DNA of 64,000 bases from Kryptolebias marmoratus (taxonomy: Eukaryota; Chordata; Actinopteri; Cyprinodontiformes; Rivulidae). The position numbers and the translations under genes were made by a program. Positions 12,760-25,185 of the stretch are shown piece after piece; position 1 is the first letter of the stretch; the number at the start of each line of letters is the position of its first letter. The stretch lies in contig NC_051435.1 of NCBI RefSeq assembly GCF_001649575.2, positions 5,987,373 to 6,051,372 on the forward strand. Reading direction: 5' to 3'. The notes below the pieces were generated by a model. That model was not told the origin of the DNA. It ran no database searches and was given only the letters and a program-made list of their open reading frames with translations.

Positions 12760-15620
12760 AGAGCCAAAGCTTAAAACTACCTGTCTGCTGCAAAGATATT
12801 TGACATGGGACTGAATGCCAATTACATCGATTTTCAATGTACTCAAAAGCGAGATATCTTTATTTTTTTTTTTATTTTTTTTTTTACTGTCATAACCTAA
12901 GGTTTTCCATTGTTGATTTTGTTCCTTCACCTCTGCACAAAATGGCATTTGTTTGAAAGATGATGGTATCTAAAAATAAAATGTTTTCCGAATTCTACTG
13001 TCATATTCTGTAAATCCCAAACCACCTCAACGACACATTTAGTGTCTGATTTTGCATCATTTTTGTCACTGTGATTCCTCATAATTGTTTGGAGAGATAG
13101 GGCCATTGGATGAAATGCATCTTTATCCTGGTTTTCCTTCATTAATTCTCAAAAGAAAAACAAAACAAGAAAAAAACATGCATTTGTAAGCAAGTTTTGA
13201 CTACAGGCAGTGTATGTCAAATCAAGGGCTTTATTATCAGAAAATGAATCTTGAGTACTGCAATGCTTGTACAATATACTGGGTAAATATTAAAATTACA
13301 TTGGTACCAATGGTTTGTGAATTAATAATAGTAAAATCCAAAATAAAACATTAAAGATGCTAAAGCCAAATGTTTTTTTTTTTTTTTTCCCTTTTTTTTC
13401 TGGGCAATGTTCATTTACTTCAGAGTAGAGAAAATTTGAAGCTTTTACCATTCAGCATATAGTCTCTGTTTTAGAAATTGTGGTCAGAGCTGCAGCAGAA
13501 TTTCACTGAAATTAAACTATAGACTTTTCATGGTGGTTGAGTTTTTGTTTCACCTCCTGTTTGGCTAAAAGGAAACATTCACACAGGGTCCAGTAAATCC
13601 AAACTCTTACACATTTAGTTACTGAGCAACCCCACCAGAGTGCTTGCAAATTCAGTGTTTTGCTTTAGGGCACCAGTGCTAGTAGCATTTTGTCTGTGTT
13701 TTATATGCCACAACAGAGTCTTCACAGAAGAGCTGCTTTAGTCTGTTCCTTTACACCGGGGGATTGTGTGTTTGAAGAATTTTATCTTGAGACATGGCAA
13801 TGTAAAGACTGAAACGAGGCTGTTCAGTGCCCGGGATAGAAATGGCTCGTGTGAACCAGTGCTTAAACTCATATGCACACATACAACAGAGAACATGTGC
13901 GCAAACTGATATGAGAGTTTGTCTATTTCAGATAAAAAAAAAAAAAAAAGATGCTTCTGCTTTTCATAGAAAGGAAAAATTCAACATAGTCTGAATGAAT
14001 TGCATCTTGTGGCTCTTGAGGCTGCTTGTCAGGGTGCCACTGTTGGATAATATTACCCTGGTTTTTGTGGGCTTACAGAGAAGGCAGATTAGTACTTACA
14101 GTACTTACAGATGACTAAATGTAAGACACATCCCATTTTACAACAATTGAAGGCCTGCATCCCCCATTAAATGTGCATATCATAAAAATACATGAACGAT
14201 AAGATCATTTAGTAATTATTAATTACTTATCCGTAAAATATGTTTTTGGTTAGCTGAAGGATCTTATCTTTCATGAAAAATGCTGTGGGTGTTTGTTTTT
14301 TCCTCTCCCATTTATTAACACAAGACATTCTCTGATTGTTCTGAAAAGTCGATGAAAAGCTTTCACACCTTGTCATGTCAGGAGACAGATGTGTTTATCA
14401 AAAGCACCTTCTACATCTTGAGTAGTTTTATTTTATTTATTTTTTTTTTTTTTCACATGCAACCATTGAAAATGGAACTTTTAACCTTATTTTTGTCACA
14501 GGGTTAGTGTTAGTTCTGCTTCCATGATGCAAGTTTGTATTAAAGAAGAGGATTAGACAAAGATTTTGCTCTTGATTTTGTCTGTACTTAAAACCTCTCT
14601 AAAGGAGATATTGTAGTCTGGATAGGCTAATGGTATCAGTCTTTTTTTTTTCTTTTTTTTTACATTCAAGGGTTATTCTGCTGCTTGACTGAAAGTACTG
14701 GCTAATTGGGCAATCTAATTACTGACCGGCTAGCTCTCACAATATCATGTATTGAGTGTGATGGGGTTGGAGCTTTCATATTATCAATCATACAAAACTC
14801 TGCCTCTTCTTCATTATTGTATCATACAGCTAATTGGTAGAGATAGATAGACAGGGCTGTTTCTTGGTAGTGGTAAAAACTGAAAGACAGTGGAACAAAA
14901 AAAAGCTTATTTCTGAAGGTCAGAACAGAACAAAAAATGTTTTCTAATTATATATAAACTTTCTAAGTTAAAACATTAAAACCCCTAGGGAAGATGTTAT
15001 GAAGAGGATATTGATGTATGAATCATCTAACTCAATTCATTTTTAATTAGCAATTCTATTATGATAAAATGACTTGTCTGCTATAGGAATGTTCTGATTC
15101 CCGGTGGACCCTTGATGATTTTTATTTTTTTTATTTTTTTTATTTTGACTACCTTGTATTAAAGGCCATCAAGTTTAAATCACTTTCTTTGAACCATTTG
15201 AGCATGAATACAGTAGTTATAATAATAAAATTGGATTTTAATTGTAAATATATTTTTTTCTTGGGTGGAGTTTTTCAATTCAAGTTCAGGAAAGGAAATT
15301 ATGATAGACATATGATTGTGTGTTCTTCTAAAATAGCAAACCTTTAAAACTGCTCAAACGAGAATTCCTTTAAAGACATAGAGAAAGGAACTCAGTGTTC
15401 TGCTAAAGTATAGAAAATTGCTTCAAATTGGGTGTAGCTGATGTGGTGTGCTGACTAACTGATTAGAGACAGAGAATGAAAGAAAGTCTGGTCAATTCAC
15501 TTTATTTTAAATGACTGAGAAGACTTGGCCAACATGCTGGTGAGAAAAAAAAAAGTTTACAACAACAATGCACACAATCTTTTGTTACCACCACTATGTT
15601 GAAGTTGTTTAGTTTAGTTT
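12760..15620. other. Intronic sequence with poly-T/poly-A runs
   Basis: Contains pyrimidine tracts at 12861-12886 and 13373-13399, an A-run at about 13933-13949 and T-runs near 14433 and 14643. No gene-like frame was recognised. A 10-bp direct repeat (AGTACTTAC) occurs at about 14092-14110. Confidence 0.6.
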
Positions 15621-15621
15621 T

Positions 15622-15623
15622 AT

Positions 15624-15676
<53 letters not shown>
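15622..15676. repeat. (AT)n microsatellite with one interruption
   Basis: The TA array is broken by a single C (ATACATAT) near 15642. Confidence 0.95.
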
Positions 15677-16389
15677 CATTTCTCTTTTATAAACAGATTT
15701 AGTCTGCCAAAAGTGGGTCCTAGACATACTTACAATAATTGGTGTTGATGTCAACCCTGATGTGAATCTAAACATGTTTTTATTCAGTTTAAAAGGGGAA
15801 TGTGGCACATTCACAGGCGGCTGCTGTTTAGTGGAAGTACTTATCTGGAAGCCCCGTTTCTAGCAAAGCATTATAAGTTTCACCAAAGTTTCAAGGATTC
15901 TCTTAAAAGTGTGGCTTTTCTTATTGGAATAGCTTCAAAATTACTAAAAAGCCAAACAAAATTTCATCCACAGGGTTCAGCAGTGGAGCCAACAACCAAT
16001 AACTGTTTTCCTGTGAGATTAGCTGATCATTAAGCAGTGGGCGGCTGCTGGCATTCGATTCTAACAACCTACAAAACACTGCCTTTACTCAAACAAGCTG
16101 AGCAGGCTCCAATTGACTTTTAACTGAGTGAAACTGCTGCTTATTTGATATGATTTGCTGGCTGCCATCACAGAGATTAGAAAAGGGATATATTGTTTGG
16201 CCCTGTCTCCTCAAATTTGCCCCCAGACTGAAATAAATAAATAAAAAGCTGCCTAATTTGCATCACAAAATATGACATACTACATTTCCTTTTCAGTCTT
16301 GCACATACACATTAGTTCATGTTGTTGCTTGTTTTTGTTGACATGTTTAAGTCCAGGGAAAAAATAACAAGCACTGCATAGCCACAGGT
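15677..16389. other. Intronic sequence, no gene seen
   Basis: Unique sequence. A 77-codon open frame at 15800 has no recognisable content. Confidence 0.6.
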
Positions 16390-16900
16390 CCATTAGCCAT
16401 TATTAAGTCTGCATTTTGTCCCTCACATTTATCTTAACACCAAGGACAAGCAGAAAAGAGACTTCACCTGAATGATTGGCAGAGATAATGACAATTAAAC
16501 CATAGATGTTAAGCAGAAAAGCGAATTGGGATCGTGAGAGATGTCTGCTGATCTCCCTTTTGTGAGGCAGTCCTGGTTCTGTCTGCTGCACAGCTCCAGG
16601 CTTAAATGGGCAAACTTTGCCCCCTCTTGTGCCGACTGTAGTAGGCAATTACACTATCGGAGCTCCTTGTCTGCTATATTTTACTGCTATCTTTTAATTG
16701 GAGGAATGGAGAAAGGCATTTTCCACTAAGGATGTGCTGTACCATCGTTCAGTGTGCTAAGAGAAGAGATTAATAGAATGGCCACCTCTGTAATGTGATT
16801 TCACCTGAAGGCCACAATTTTAATAGACAGTGAAAGCTGATCCATTGAGCTTACTTCCATTTTTCAGACATAATGCTTCTTTTGTGGCATTGCACAATGG
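16390..16900. other. Repeat-poor block, candidate conserved noncoding element
   Basis: About 500 nt of balanced composition without microsatellites. It holds several homeodomain-type cores (GACAATTAAAC, GGCAATTACAC, TTTAATTGG, GATTAATAG) and an E-box-like CACCTG at 16802. This texture is typical of developmental enhancers in large introns, but the call is inference only. Confidence 0.3.
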
Positions 16901-18729
16901 GAAAATTAATTTTTTTTAGCTTTGTCATTTATGATATTCTGCCCCTTTCTTAAAAAAAATGCCATCACATTTCTAGAGAGAACAAATCAGATTAGAGACA
17001 TTTTATTCTTCCTTTCTCCTTGCTTGAAGAGGGGGAAATTTCCAACAATTAACTGCAAATCATGTTCAATTTGAAATGTTAAATTATGCATAAATTTTTA
17101 ATTGGCTGGTGGATAGCAGCTATGGGATTTCTTCGGAGAATGTGTGACGTGAAAGGTGAGGTCATGTTGTATCTTGCAGGGTGTTGGATGCTTTCCAGAG
17201 GTCATGCCGCACAGTGGGAGCCCCACTACCTGCTGTGTTGCTGTTCCCCTCTACACCTCTTCCAAGCCCCCCTCTTCACCCACCTGCCCCACAGTGTCTC
17301 TTGATAGCAGTCGCTCTACCCTCAGGGCAATAAGTGGAACACATAGCACATGTTCATGCAGCTCATTTTCTCATTTAGTATAAGTAGTCTTAATATAGTT
17401 GACCTCTTTACAATGAAATTTTACAGAAAGGACATGCTTTTGACCTTAAACACTTATTCTAGAATTACTTTAAAATAAGAGGCCTCTGAATAACCGTTTG
17501 AAGCTTTATGGGTTTTTTAAACGAAACTAATTTGCGTAAACGAAAGATGGATTGCAGTCGCATTCCTACATGGATTACGGGAGTAAACAGAGCAAATTTA
17601 TGAGGCGCCATCATTTTATGAAGTATGCAGGAAAGCAGGTCTTCTTCAGCATGGAACACATACACTTAGTTTGAATTTATTTCTATGATAAGGACAGCTT
17701 TCTAATCATAGGGGGGATTTCAATTCATCAAACGCTTTCATGTTTACGTTAAAAAGTAGGTATAATCAAATAGTTGTACTTGTCAGTACTGAATACATTA
17801 TTTTCCCTAAGACCCTGAAGTGCAAACCAATTGTAGTGTTACAGTGAAGTCGTCTGAGTAACTGTTATAAAAATGTACAACAACCTTGAGGTTAAAACAC
17901 CATACAAATTGAGAGAGAACACATCTTACCGCCTCTAAAGTGTAGACTGGTATTTTACCAGTTGAACTACTTTAAAAGAACATGTATGTACATACATATA
18001 TTTAGTAAGAACAAATAAGTGACTATGAAAGATGATTACAGACTACAAAAAAAATTCAATTAGGTGAAAACATGCATTGTAAAAGGGAATGACAAGACCT
18101 TTTTTCTGAAATCTGTCCTTTTCATCTGTTAATCGTGTACCCAGATTTTTTTAGGTAGTTTTTGATAAAGGTTTCCCAGTGAGTGATTTCTGACTCTGCT
18201 ATGAGCCAAAATAAATAGATAAAAACATGACACAGTGAGTCTTTCCAAGAAACTAAGACAGAATAAGAAATGACAGACCTAAAAACGTTGAACCCTATCT
18301 GATTTAAAAAGAGCTGATGATCTCTCAGGAATAACAGTTGATCTATTTGTATCCAACATTTTTAGTTAATAGCTATTTGGAAATCAAAAAGCTATTAGCT
18401 AAAAATAATATTTGTTAATTGAAAATTACTATATCTGTCAATCTGTAGTATCTTTGAATGAAATTCAGCAAACAAAATTGGGGGAAGCATTCTCAACAGG
18501 TTTTCAGTTACAAAATGGCCAAAAGCACAACTAAAATAAATATTTCTTCCTTTGTTTGTTCATTTTACTTTTGGATACTTGATTATGGTGTGTTTTTATG
18601 ATCATAACTTAGTAAATCAAAAGATTAAGCTGGCCTGCAATAAAGTGGGAAGTTAGCTACTTCTTAAAAAAATAGAAAATTGTAAAAATGCTTGTTTAGA
18701 CTTCAGCGTTTATTATGGAAAATAGTGTT
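16901..18729. other. Intronic sequence, no gene seen
   Basis: Mostly AT-rich. It includes a pyrimidine-rich segment ending in CCACAG at about 17215-17294 that looks like a splice acceptor, but no credible exon follows (see findings). Confidence 0.6.
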
Positions 18730-19541
18730 ACTGTTCACAGTTTACCAAGAGCCAGTTTGTGTCGCCAGAAATCAGCATGTCCATGGCCCCGCCCTTGCCT
18801 GCCAACTGGCTTACATTGCACCCGACCTTGACAGCTCTCCCCTCGGGTGGTAGGTCTACGGGGAGAACTGTTTCAGCTCCTCTAAGTCTGAAGCCATGAT
18901 GTTCAACTGGAAAAAGGGGGAATGCTCCCTATGTGTTGGGGGTGAGTTTGTGCCTCAAGCACAGAAGCTGAAGTATCTGGGCATCCTTTTCACAAGTGAT
19001 TGTAGGATGGAGCAGGAGATGGATCGACAAATCGGGGCCTCGTCAGCAGTAATGAGGGCGTTGGTTCCACTTGTCAAAGTGAGAAAAGAGCTAAACTGGA
19101 AGGCAAAGCTCTTGATTTACTAGTCTGACTATGTTTCAACCCTCACCTATGATCATGTGACGTGAATCATGCCCAAAAGAAAAATATCCTGGTTATAAGC
19201 AGCTGAAATGGGCTTAGCCTTAGAGATAAGGAGTAGAGTTGCTGCTCCTTCTCTTTGAAATGAGTCAGTTAAGGTGGTTAGGGCATCTGATTAGGATACC
19301 TCTGGTTTTCCAGGCATGTCCTACTGGGAGGAGAGCCTAGGGCTGACTCAGAACTCGCTGGAGGGATAATGTTTCCTCTTTGGCCTGGGAATGCCTTGAG
19401 ATCTACCAAGAGGAGCTGGAGAGTGTTGCTGGGGAAAGATGTCTGGGTTTTTGTCTTAGATCTGTTGCCTCTGTGACTCAATCATGGAAAAGTGGCAAAG
19501 AGAAGAAAAGAAAAATAGATGTATGGATGAAAAGATGTCCA
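18730..19541 (+). mobile_element. 5'-truncated, decayed non-LTR retrotransposon (LINE), reverse transcriptase C-terminal part
   Basis: A frame at 18896-19123 contains KLKYLGILFTSDCRMEQEMD, then IGASSAVMRAL, KELNWKAKLLIY, and after a stop STLTYDH. This matches the end of the reverse transcriptase and following region of a LINE family abundant in fish (a YLGVLFTSEGRMEREIDRR-like block, then KAKLSIY, then LTYGHELWVM). In other frames downstream come SQLRWLGHL-like, ACPTGR, TRWRDN and LAWECLEIYQEELESVAGE, again in family order. The tail at about 19500-19541 has GGATG/GAAGAAAAG-type sequence like the usual ATGG-rich 3' end. Stops and frameshifts show it is dead. The clade (CR1/L2/Rex-like) is not certain. 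Confidence 0.85.
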
Positions 19542-21130
19542 CATATTAAGTATACAGATACGGTTTACTTTGATCTGTATTGGGAAAACAAAACAAAATA
19601 GATAGGGTTTTTTTTCTATTGCTGTTATTATTATTTTTGTAATATTTCATGTTTTTCCACTCACTACGAGTGGAAAAAAAAATAAAAAAAACACTAGCAC
19701 TGCATATGTGTATTTATTTATTTATTTGTACTTTGAGTGTTATGGTGACTTTATAAAATACATGATAATTTTGTGCTTAAACATTCTAGTAAATTATAAG
19801 CTAATCCACTGTATCCTCATTACTCTGTCACCAGAATACGCTTGTTGGCAGCGAGCAAATGCTCTACTGATATTAAATGGCTTTTATGGCTGAAATGAGA
19901 AATTGTTTGGCTGCTATCTTCTTAGATCAAAAGATAGATACTCTTACTGCAGTGAACATCGGGTCTACACTGTTAAAATTCTGGAGCCAAACCTTTATCA
20001 GATTGTTTGGAAGCAGAGTGTGGGTGCTTGTTTGTATCTAGATTATGTGGAGCAGTGATTAATGCTGATGCACAGAGGGAGGCCAAGATAAGGGAAAAAA
20101 ATGCCCTGAGCAGCCTCTGAGGCCCAGCTAGCCTGCAGCCACACCCGCGAGGCATCAGTGCGCTCCTTTCCATATTCACCGGGGACTCTCTAAGAGGTGT
20201 GACAACTTTATTCTTTGTAAGTGCTGCTGCAGTGCAATTTTGAGTAACAAATGGTATTCCATAAAAAAAAAATGATTCAGTGAGACAGAGTTGCTCTGTC
20301 TGCACATTACTCTCATCATATAAACTTTCTGCACTCAGTGTTTTGAAAAATGTGTATTAACATTCTGAAATTGTTGTCACATGTTCGTGTATTTTTTATC
20401 TTTCATTTTAACAGTTTTGTATATCTCTTTTTGACAAAAAAACATTTGTTGTTGTTTTTTTCTGAAATATACATCTGCTGTTGATTGGTTTATATGCAGA
20501 TATGCCCACTCAGTAAAAATAATAGTATGAACATGTATGAGAAGGTTTTACACATTACAGTACAATCAAGAAGATTTTATGGTGATGCATTTTTCCCTTT
20601 AGAGCTGTGCTAGAATAATGGAACTTACATTAATATGCCATGTCCCAAGTTTGATTTGAGTGGGGTGACGTCAATGGTGAAAAAGCTGAGTAGAAAATAT
20701 AGTCCTTTTAGCACATCTTATGGCAGTAAGTGGGTATTTGGCTACTTTATGCATCTTGGGCAGCTGTGATTTTATTTTATTTTTTTTAATCAATGCTTCT
20801 GTAGCTTATGCACAAAAGGGTTCTCATTAGGTGCAGAGCTGATTAAGACTTGAGAGCTGCCATTTAGTTTGAGGTGGACCTCCTTTTCAAAATAAGCAAT
20901 TAAGGGCATTATGATGTAAATAAAGATCTTTCATAAGGTGTCATTGTTGGCTGGTTTGTCAAAATCATCAGCTAATCACCTTATATAAGAAAGAAAAGTA
21001 CAAATGTGCACAGGAAAATCAGAACTTTATGAAGGATATTTTAATGACATCACCTGTGTGTTTCTTTAGCAAATATTAAAGGCATTTGTGATAACCTCAG
21101 CTGGTTTATCGATTGCCCTAAAATAGTAAA
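19542..21130. other. Intronic sequence; small GC-richer block at about 19980-20240
   Basis: Most is AT-rich and unremarkable. The 19980-20240 block is richer in GC (CACCCGCGAGGC, CACCGGGGAC) and repeat-free. A minus-strand open frame of 110 codons crosses it without resemblance to known proteins. It could be a conserved noncoding element, which is unproven. Confidence 0.5.
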
Positions 21131-21712
21131 AATTAAAGGTCTAGTAGTTCTTGAAGGAATGCATGTCACCTAGACATTATAGACTAAGATCATCTTATGG
21201 TGAGAAGGGAAGGCGTTTCACTGTTTTGGTCAAACCTTGTAAAATATATTATGTGAACCTCATGCGATATTATGAGAATTTGAAAAATATGTAAGTGCAC
21301 AGGAAATGTGTTGAGAATGACTCAGCTACTGCCACACCAACATTAGCTTAGTATTTGTAAAATTGACTGGGTTATAGCCCCTTTTGTGTTGTCTGATACT
21401 GATTGGCTGCAGAGGGTTGACTCCAAATGTTAATCAGTTGTACGTGTCCATCCAGTGATTACTTTCTGAGAGTTTGATTAAAATCTGTCCAGTGGTTAAT
21501 GGGATAAATTGGTAACAGACACAGTTGGTAACAGACACAGTTGACTCCAATAGTAAATGGCTATGCTTTAAAAAAAACATCTCGCATGATAATTGAGTGC
21601 TCAGAATCTGTCTGGTGGTTCATGAAATATTTTACTAATTCTACAGATAAATAAACACAGATGTATACAGAGACATAGGCAAAAACCTTATTGCTGCTTT
21701 GCCTTTGGCAAC
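21131..21712 (+). repeat. Dispersed repeat family B, copy 1 (longest)
   Basis: Starts AATTAAAGGTCTAGTAGTTC, then CTTGAAGGAATGCATGTCACC, ATTATAGACTAAGATCATCTTATGG, a TTGGTCAAACCTTG block, and an ATCTGTCYRGTGGTT module that appears twice. It ends near GGCAAAAACCTTA. The same ordered blocks occur at 22561 and 28361. It resembles a non-coding repeat common in teleosts. No transposase or RT sequence was seen. Confidence 0.8.
21509..21540 (+). repeat. 16-bp perfect tandem duplication inside the repeat copy
   Basis: TTGGTAACAGACACAG occurs twice head to tail, followed by TTGACTCC. This is a local duplication. Confidence 0.95.
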
Positions 21713-22560
21713 AGGCATTAATAAGCTATAGTTAAGAAAATATATGCATAAAAGCTGTTCTGGAACAAACTTTCAAAGAAAGTAAATCTCAGTTGGTGGC
21801 TGCTTTGTCATGGCTTGGTGAATGGCTTCCAGTTAAACTAGTACACAGGCTTTTATGGCCACAAGATAAAAACACAAGATATACGAGAAATTTTAAGCGC
21901 TCAGCTTCAGCCAAACAAAATGTTTTAAAGTCATCTCATGGCCCAATCTTTAACGCATATCTAAAGCAGAAGGAGCCTTTTTTTGATTATACCAATAACC
22001 TTGACTGAGTGGTAATCAGATCTGTCTGACTGAACTGTATTTCAGTCACTGAAGCCAACAGTGAGGGGCTGAAGCTTGCTGCAGTGAGGGCATGAAGACC
22101 ATCATCAGGAAAAATGCATGGGCTGTTGTTTATGGATCAAAGACTCCTGACATTCAAGCTTTTAAAATTAGGGCCAAGACATGCTGATTTATTCTTTTAT
22201 CAAAACATCAAAATGAGTAATACATTAGGAAATAAACCAAAAAAAGAATAAAGTGTAACTGTCCAAGCTCTATACAGAGGGTAACATTTTTTATGATTTG
22301 GCAAAAACGAAATCAGTGGCAGGGATTGATTACTGCTGTGCAGATTCTAGTCTACCTGCTGGGCTGTGCAAATGTCTTTTGATGTGGGGGGCATTTTTAA
22401 TGTGTCAGTCGAGGCCCAGCCATACAAACACAGAGAAACAGGGGTTGTATTTCTGTAGCTAAAGATACTGTTCTGAGAATAGTGTCCTGTGAAGAACATA
22501 GATTGTTCTTCAAATAATTAGTGTGAATGATGTTTAATTTTAAACATCTAAAATCATCAC
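21713..22560. other. Intronic spacer between repeat copies, nothing recognised
   Basis: Unique sequence. The 71-codon open frame at 21793 shows no family resemblance. Confidence 0.55.
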
Positions 22561-22725
22561 TAATTAAAAGCCGAGCATTCCTTGAAAGAATGCATATCAC
22601 CTGTCGTCTTGCATGCCAAAATTTTAGACTAAGATCATTTTATTTTAAGAAATGAGTTGTGGCTGGTTTGGACACTCAGCTACTATCGCATCACAGTTTA
22701 GTCCAATATCCATACAATTTTTAAC
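22561..22725 (+). repeat. Dispersed repeat family B, copy 2 (5' part)
   Basis: AATTAAAAGCCGAGCATTCC, AAGAATGCATATCACC and TTTTAGACTAAGATCATTTT match copy 1 in order. ACTCAGCTACTATCGCATCAC matches copy 1's ACTCAGCTACTGCCACACCAA. It is cut off after about 165 nt. Confidence 0.8.
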
Positions 22726-22794
22726 ACAGTAGCTTTAAAATTAATAATTAAAAGATTTATATGCTGAAGGTTTAAAGGCAAATAGATAAGAGCA

Positions 22795-22965
22795 ATTAGA
22801 GATCTGATGCACAGTGGAGAAGTAGTTTCTTGTAACAAAAAGATTCCTGGTTTGAATCATGGTGAGGGTATTCCTGTGTGGATTTTGCAAGTTCTGCTTA
22901 CGCCTTTGTCGGTTATCTTCGAGTACTCCAGCATCCTCTCACAACTTAGATGTAAGATAAAGGAC
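22795..22965 (+). repeat. SINE-like repeat family S, 5' part with tRNA-like head
   Basis: GATTCCTGGTTTGAATCATGG carries an RNA-polymerase-III box-B-like core (GGTTTGAATC), and CAGTGGAGAAGTAGTT upstream is a worn box A. TCCTGTGTGGATTTTGCAAG and TACTCCAGCATCCTCTCACAA follow, as in a tRNA-headed fish repeat I remember. The copy at 60.95-61.27 kb extends further. Confidence 0.65.
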
Positions 22966-23190
22966 TGATTCTGAATGGCTCAGGTTTAAATACAAATGTA
23001 GACATTTTCCAATAAACAGAGGGGCTTCTGTCACCAGGGAAGCAGAACTGTCATTTTTAAGCTTCAAAAAAGACATCACAAAACATGTTCAGATTTTTAA
23101 AGTACAGCTTTTATTCCACCATAGTACAGCTAAAACTATCAAAGCAAATGTATTTTTTGGAGACTGTTAGACTGTTTTTGTACTCAGATG

Positions 23191-23212
23191 TATATATATA
23201 TATATATATATT
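23191..23212. repeat. Short (TA)n tract
   Basis: GTATATATATATATATATAT run directly outside the left arm of the inverted repeat. Confidence 0.9.
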
Positions 23213-23301
23213 TCTTTTAGCTACTCCTAACATTGGTTACTCGTGACAAAACATTTTTTTGTTTTCTCCCCTTTACTGTCAAAATAATGTACCAACATTA
23301 A

Positions 23302-23358
<57 letters not shown>

Positions 23359-23383
23359 ACCAATGTTAGGAATAGCTAAAAGA
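23213..23383. repeat. Inverted-repeat unit with 29-bp arms
   Basis: The arms at 23213-23241 and 23355-23383 are reverse complements with a single mismatch (shared core AACATTGGTTACT / AGTAACCAATGTT). Between them lie 113 nt that end in a (TA)n array. It could be a small MITE-like element or a local inverted duplication. No coding content is present. Confidence 0.85.
23306..23354. repeat. (TA)n microsatellite within the inverted-repeat unit
   Basis: About 24 perfect TA units abut the right arm. Confidence 0.97.
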
Positions 23384-23955
23384 TGGATCATATTTTTCTA
23401 GATCAATTCCAACAGCACTGCTTGTTTGCATCAGTATTTTATTTGTTATTAGTGTTAAACTCAGTATAATAACTTGAGTGGCAAAGTGAAGGCTGTTTTA
23501 GCACCATCTGAAAAATGGTCCTGTCAGCATGAAACATGTAGCAAAGGTGGTTTTGAGAAGTATTTGCTGTGCCACTGTTAATTCAAGCTCAAAATGGTGA
23601 CAGCAATTTACATTAGGGCTGCTACAAACTGTGTCTTAAATGGGATCCAACAGCGATTGGAAAGAGATTACTTTCGTAAACCAAAAGATGAAGTTATAAA
23701 AAGCTTCTGTTCAAGCCAACACAAACCCCAAGAGACCCCAAGAGCCTGAGATTTTACATTTTACATTTTGTTTGTTTGTTGTCATATATCAAAGCTGGGT
23801 GTCTCTCAACATATAAAATCTCCTGCATAGTTGATAACTCTGATTGTATTTGTAAAATTAAACACTGACTTTCAGAATGGGGAAGTTTTCAAATTGAAAA
23901 AAAATGTTTTCTTTATTTTTTTTTAACAAAACACTGTTTTGAAGCACAATATATA

Positions 23956-23956
23956 A

Positions 23957-24030
<74 letters not shown>
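23956..24030. repeat. (AAT)n microsatellite
   Basis: About 24 perfect AAT/ATA units end at GTCCTCAG. Confidence 0.97.
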
Positions 24031-25079
24031 GTCCTCAGTGAACAAAAAGAATGTTGCAAGGCAATGTTCTTTATCATTTTCTGGTCTTTTTAAGCATTCT
24101 TGTCAGTTTAACTGACCTTCAGGTGATGCTAATCATCTGTAGCTAATTACTGGGCTACCTGAGTAAACACTGTTTTTTTCTTTCCTTTTTTTCTTTTTCT
24201 AACTACAATCCAAACATTAATCATCACACACAAGTGAGGAGTTGTAATGAGTTAGATAACAGTAATTAAATTCTGAAGCATGGACTGTCGGCCACACTAG
24301 AAAGGACTCTCTTTGCATTATTAATTATAGGTGGTGTTTTTTAAACAGTCAAGGATATCTTGAGCTTTTAATTAGACATCACTAAATAGTCTTCAAAATA
24401 TAAAACCTGCAATTCTATAACATTTAACTAGTGATTTAATCTCTATAAACAATGATAAAGCTGATTACTCTAAGAAAACTCCCAGAAACAATTCCACTCA
24501 GTGTATAGCTTTAATATATATAAAAAAAAACAGAAAATATAAAAAGTTAAGTTTTATTGACTTGCCCAAAGACACAATAGTACATGGAAAGTCAGATGAC
24601 TATGCTTGACTTCTACTCCATAACTGCCCCCTCATACATCATATTCCCTTTTTCAACTGTTCCAATGGCAAAGACGAAACAAAGTCTTTCATTTTGTTGT
24701 TCAAATTAAAATGGATTCATTAATCATTTTATGGATGTATTATTTTTAGGTTCTGTATCTCTGAGCCCATCATTGATTGCAGATGAAAAGAAGGGCTCAT
24801 TTTCATTCATAGATTGGAAAAAAAAAAGCATATGTAAAGTTATCTGCACCATAGTGTGTGTCAAAAGCAGAAACAATCAACAATCAGACTCCCCCAAAAG
24901 TATTTAATTCAAAATTAATGAAATTATTTTTAAAAAGCACATAGGAAATGAGCTTAGGTTGGGTAATTTTGTTGCCTCTTTATATTCTATCTTACTAGTT
25001 TGTTATATTACAATAATGAAGCTATAACAATAAATACAATTTTTTGAACTTACAGTTTAATTTAAATTCACAGTATTAG
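24031..25079. other. Intronic sequence, no gene seen
   Basis: AT-rich, with poly-A and poly-T runs. Nothing recognised. Confidence 0.6.
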
Positions 25080-25084
25080 AGTAC

Positions 25085-25185
25085 TGTGTGGATGGGTAAA
25101 TGAGGGCACAGGTTGTGTTGTAAAACGCTTTGAGTGGCCTGGTTGGCTAGAAAGGTGCTCTATAAGTACAGTCTATTTACCATTT
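25085..25185 (+). repeat. Fragment of a teleost retroposon 3' region
   Basis: TGTGGATGGGTAAATGAGGG, AAAACGCTTTGAGTGGCCTG, CTAGAAAGGTGCTCTATAAG and TACAGTCTATTTACCATTTA reproduce in order the familiar 'aagcgctttgagtggt...ctagaaaggcgctatacaag' tail of fish retroposons. The exact family is not assigned. Confidence 0.7.

Noticed and set aside
17086..17304. 72-codon frame ending in a Cys/Leu-rich stretch, considered as lrp1b exon 1 (signal peptide)
   Set aside because: It lacks an N-terminal hydrophobic core after the Met, and no phase-1 donor follows.
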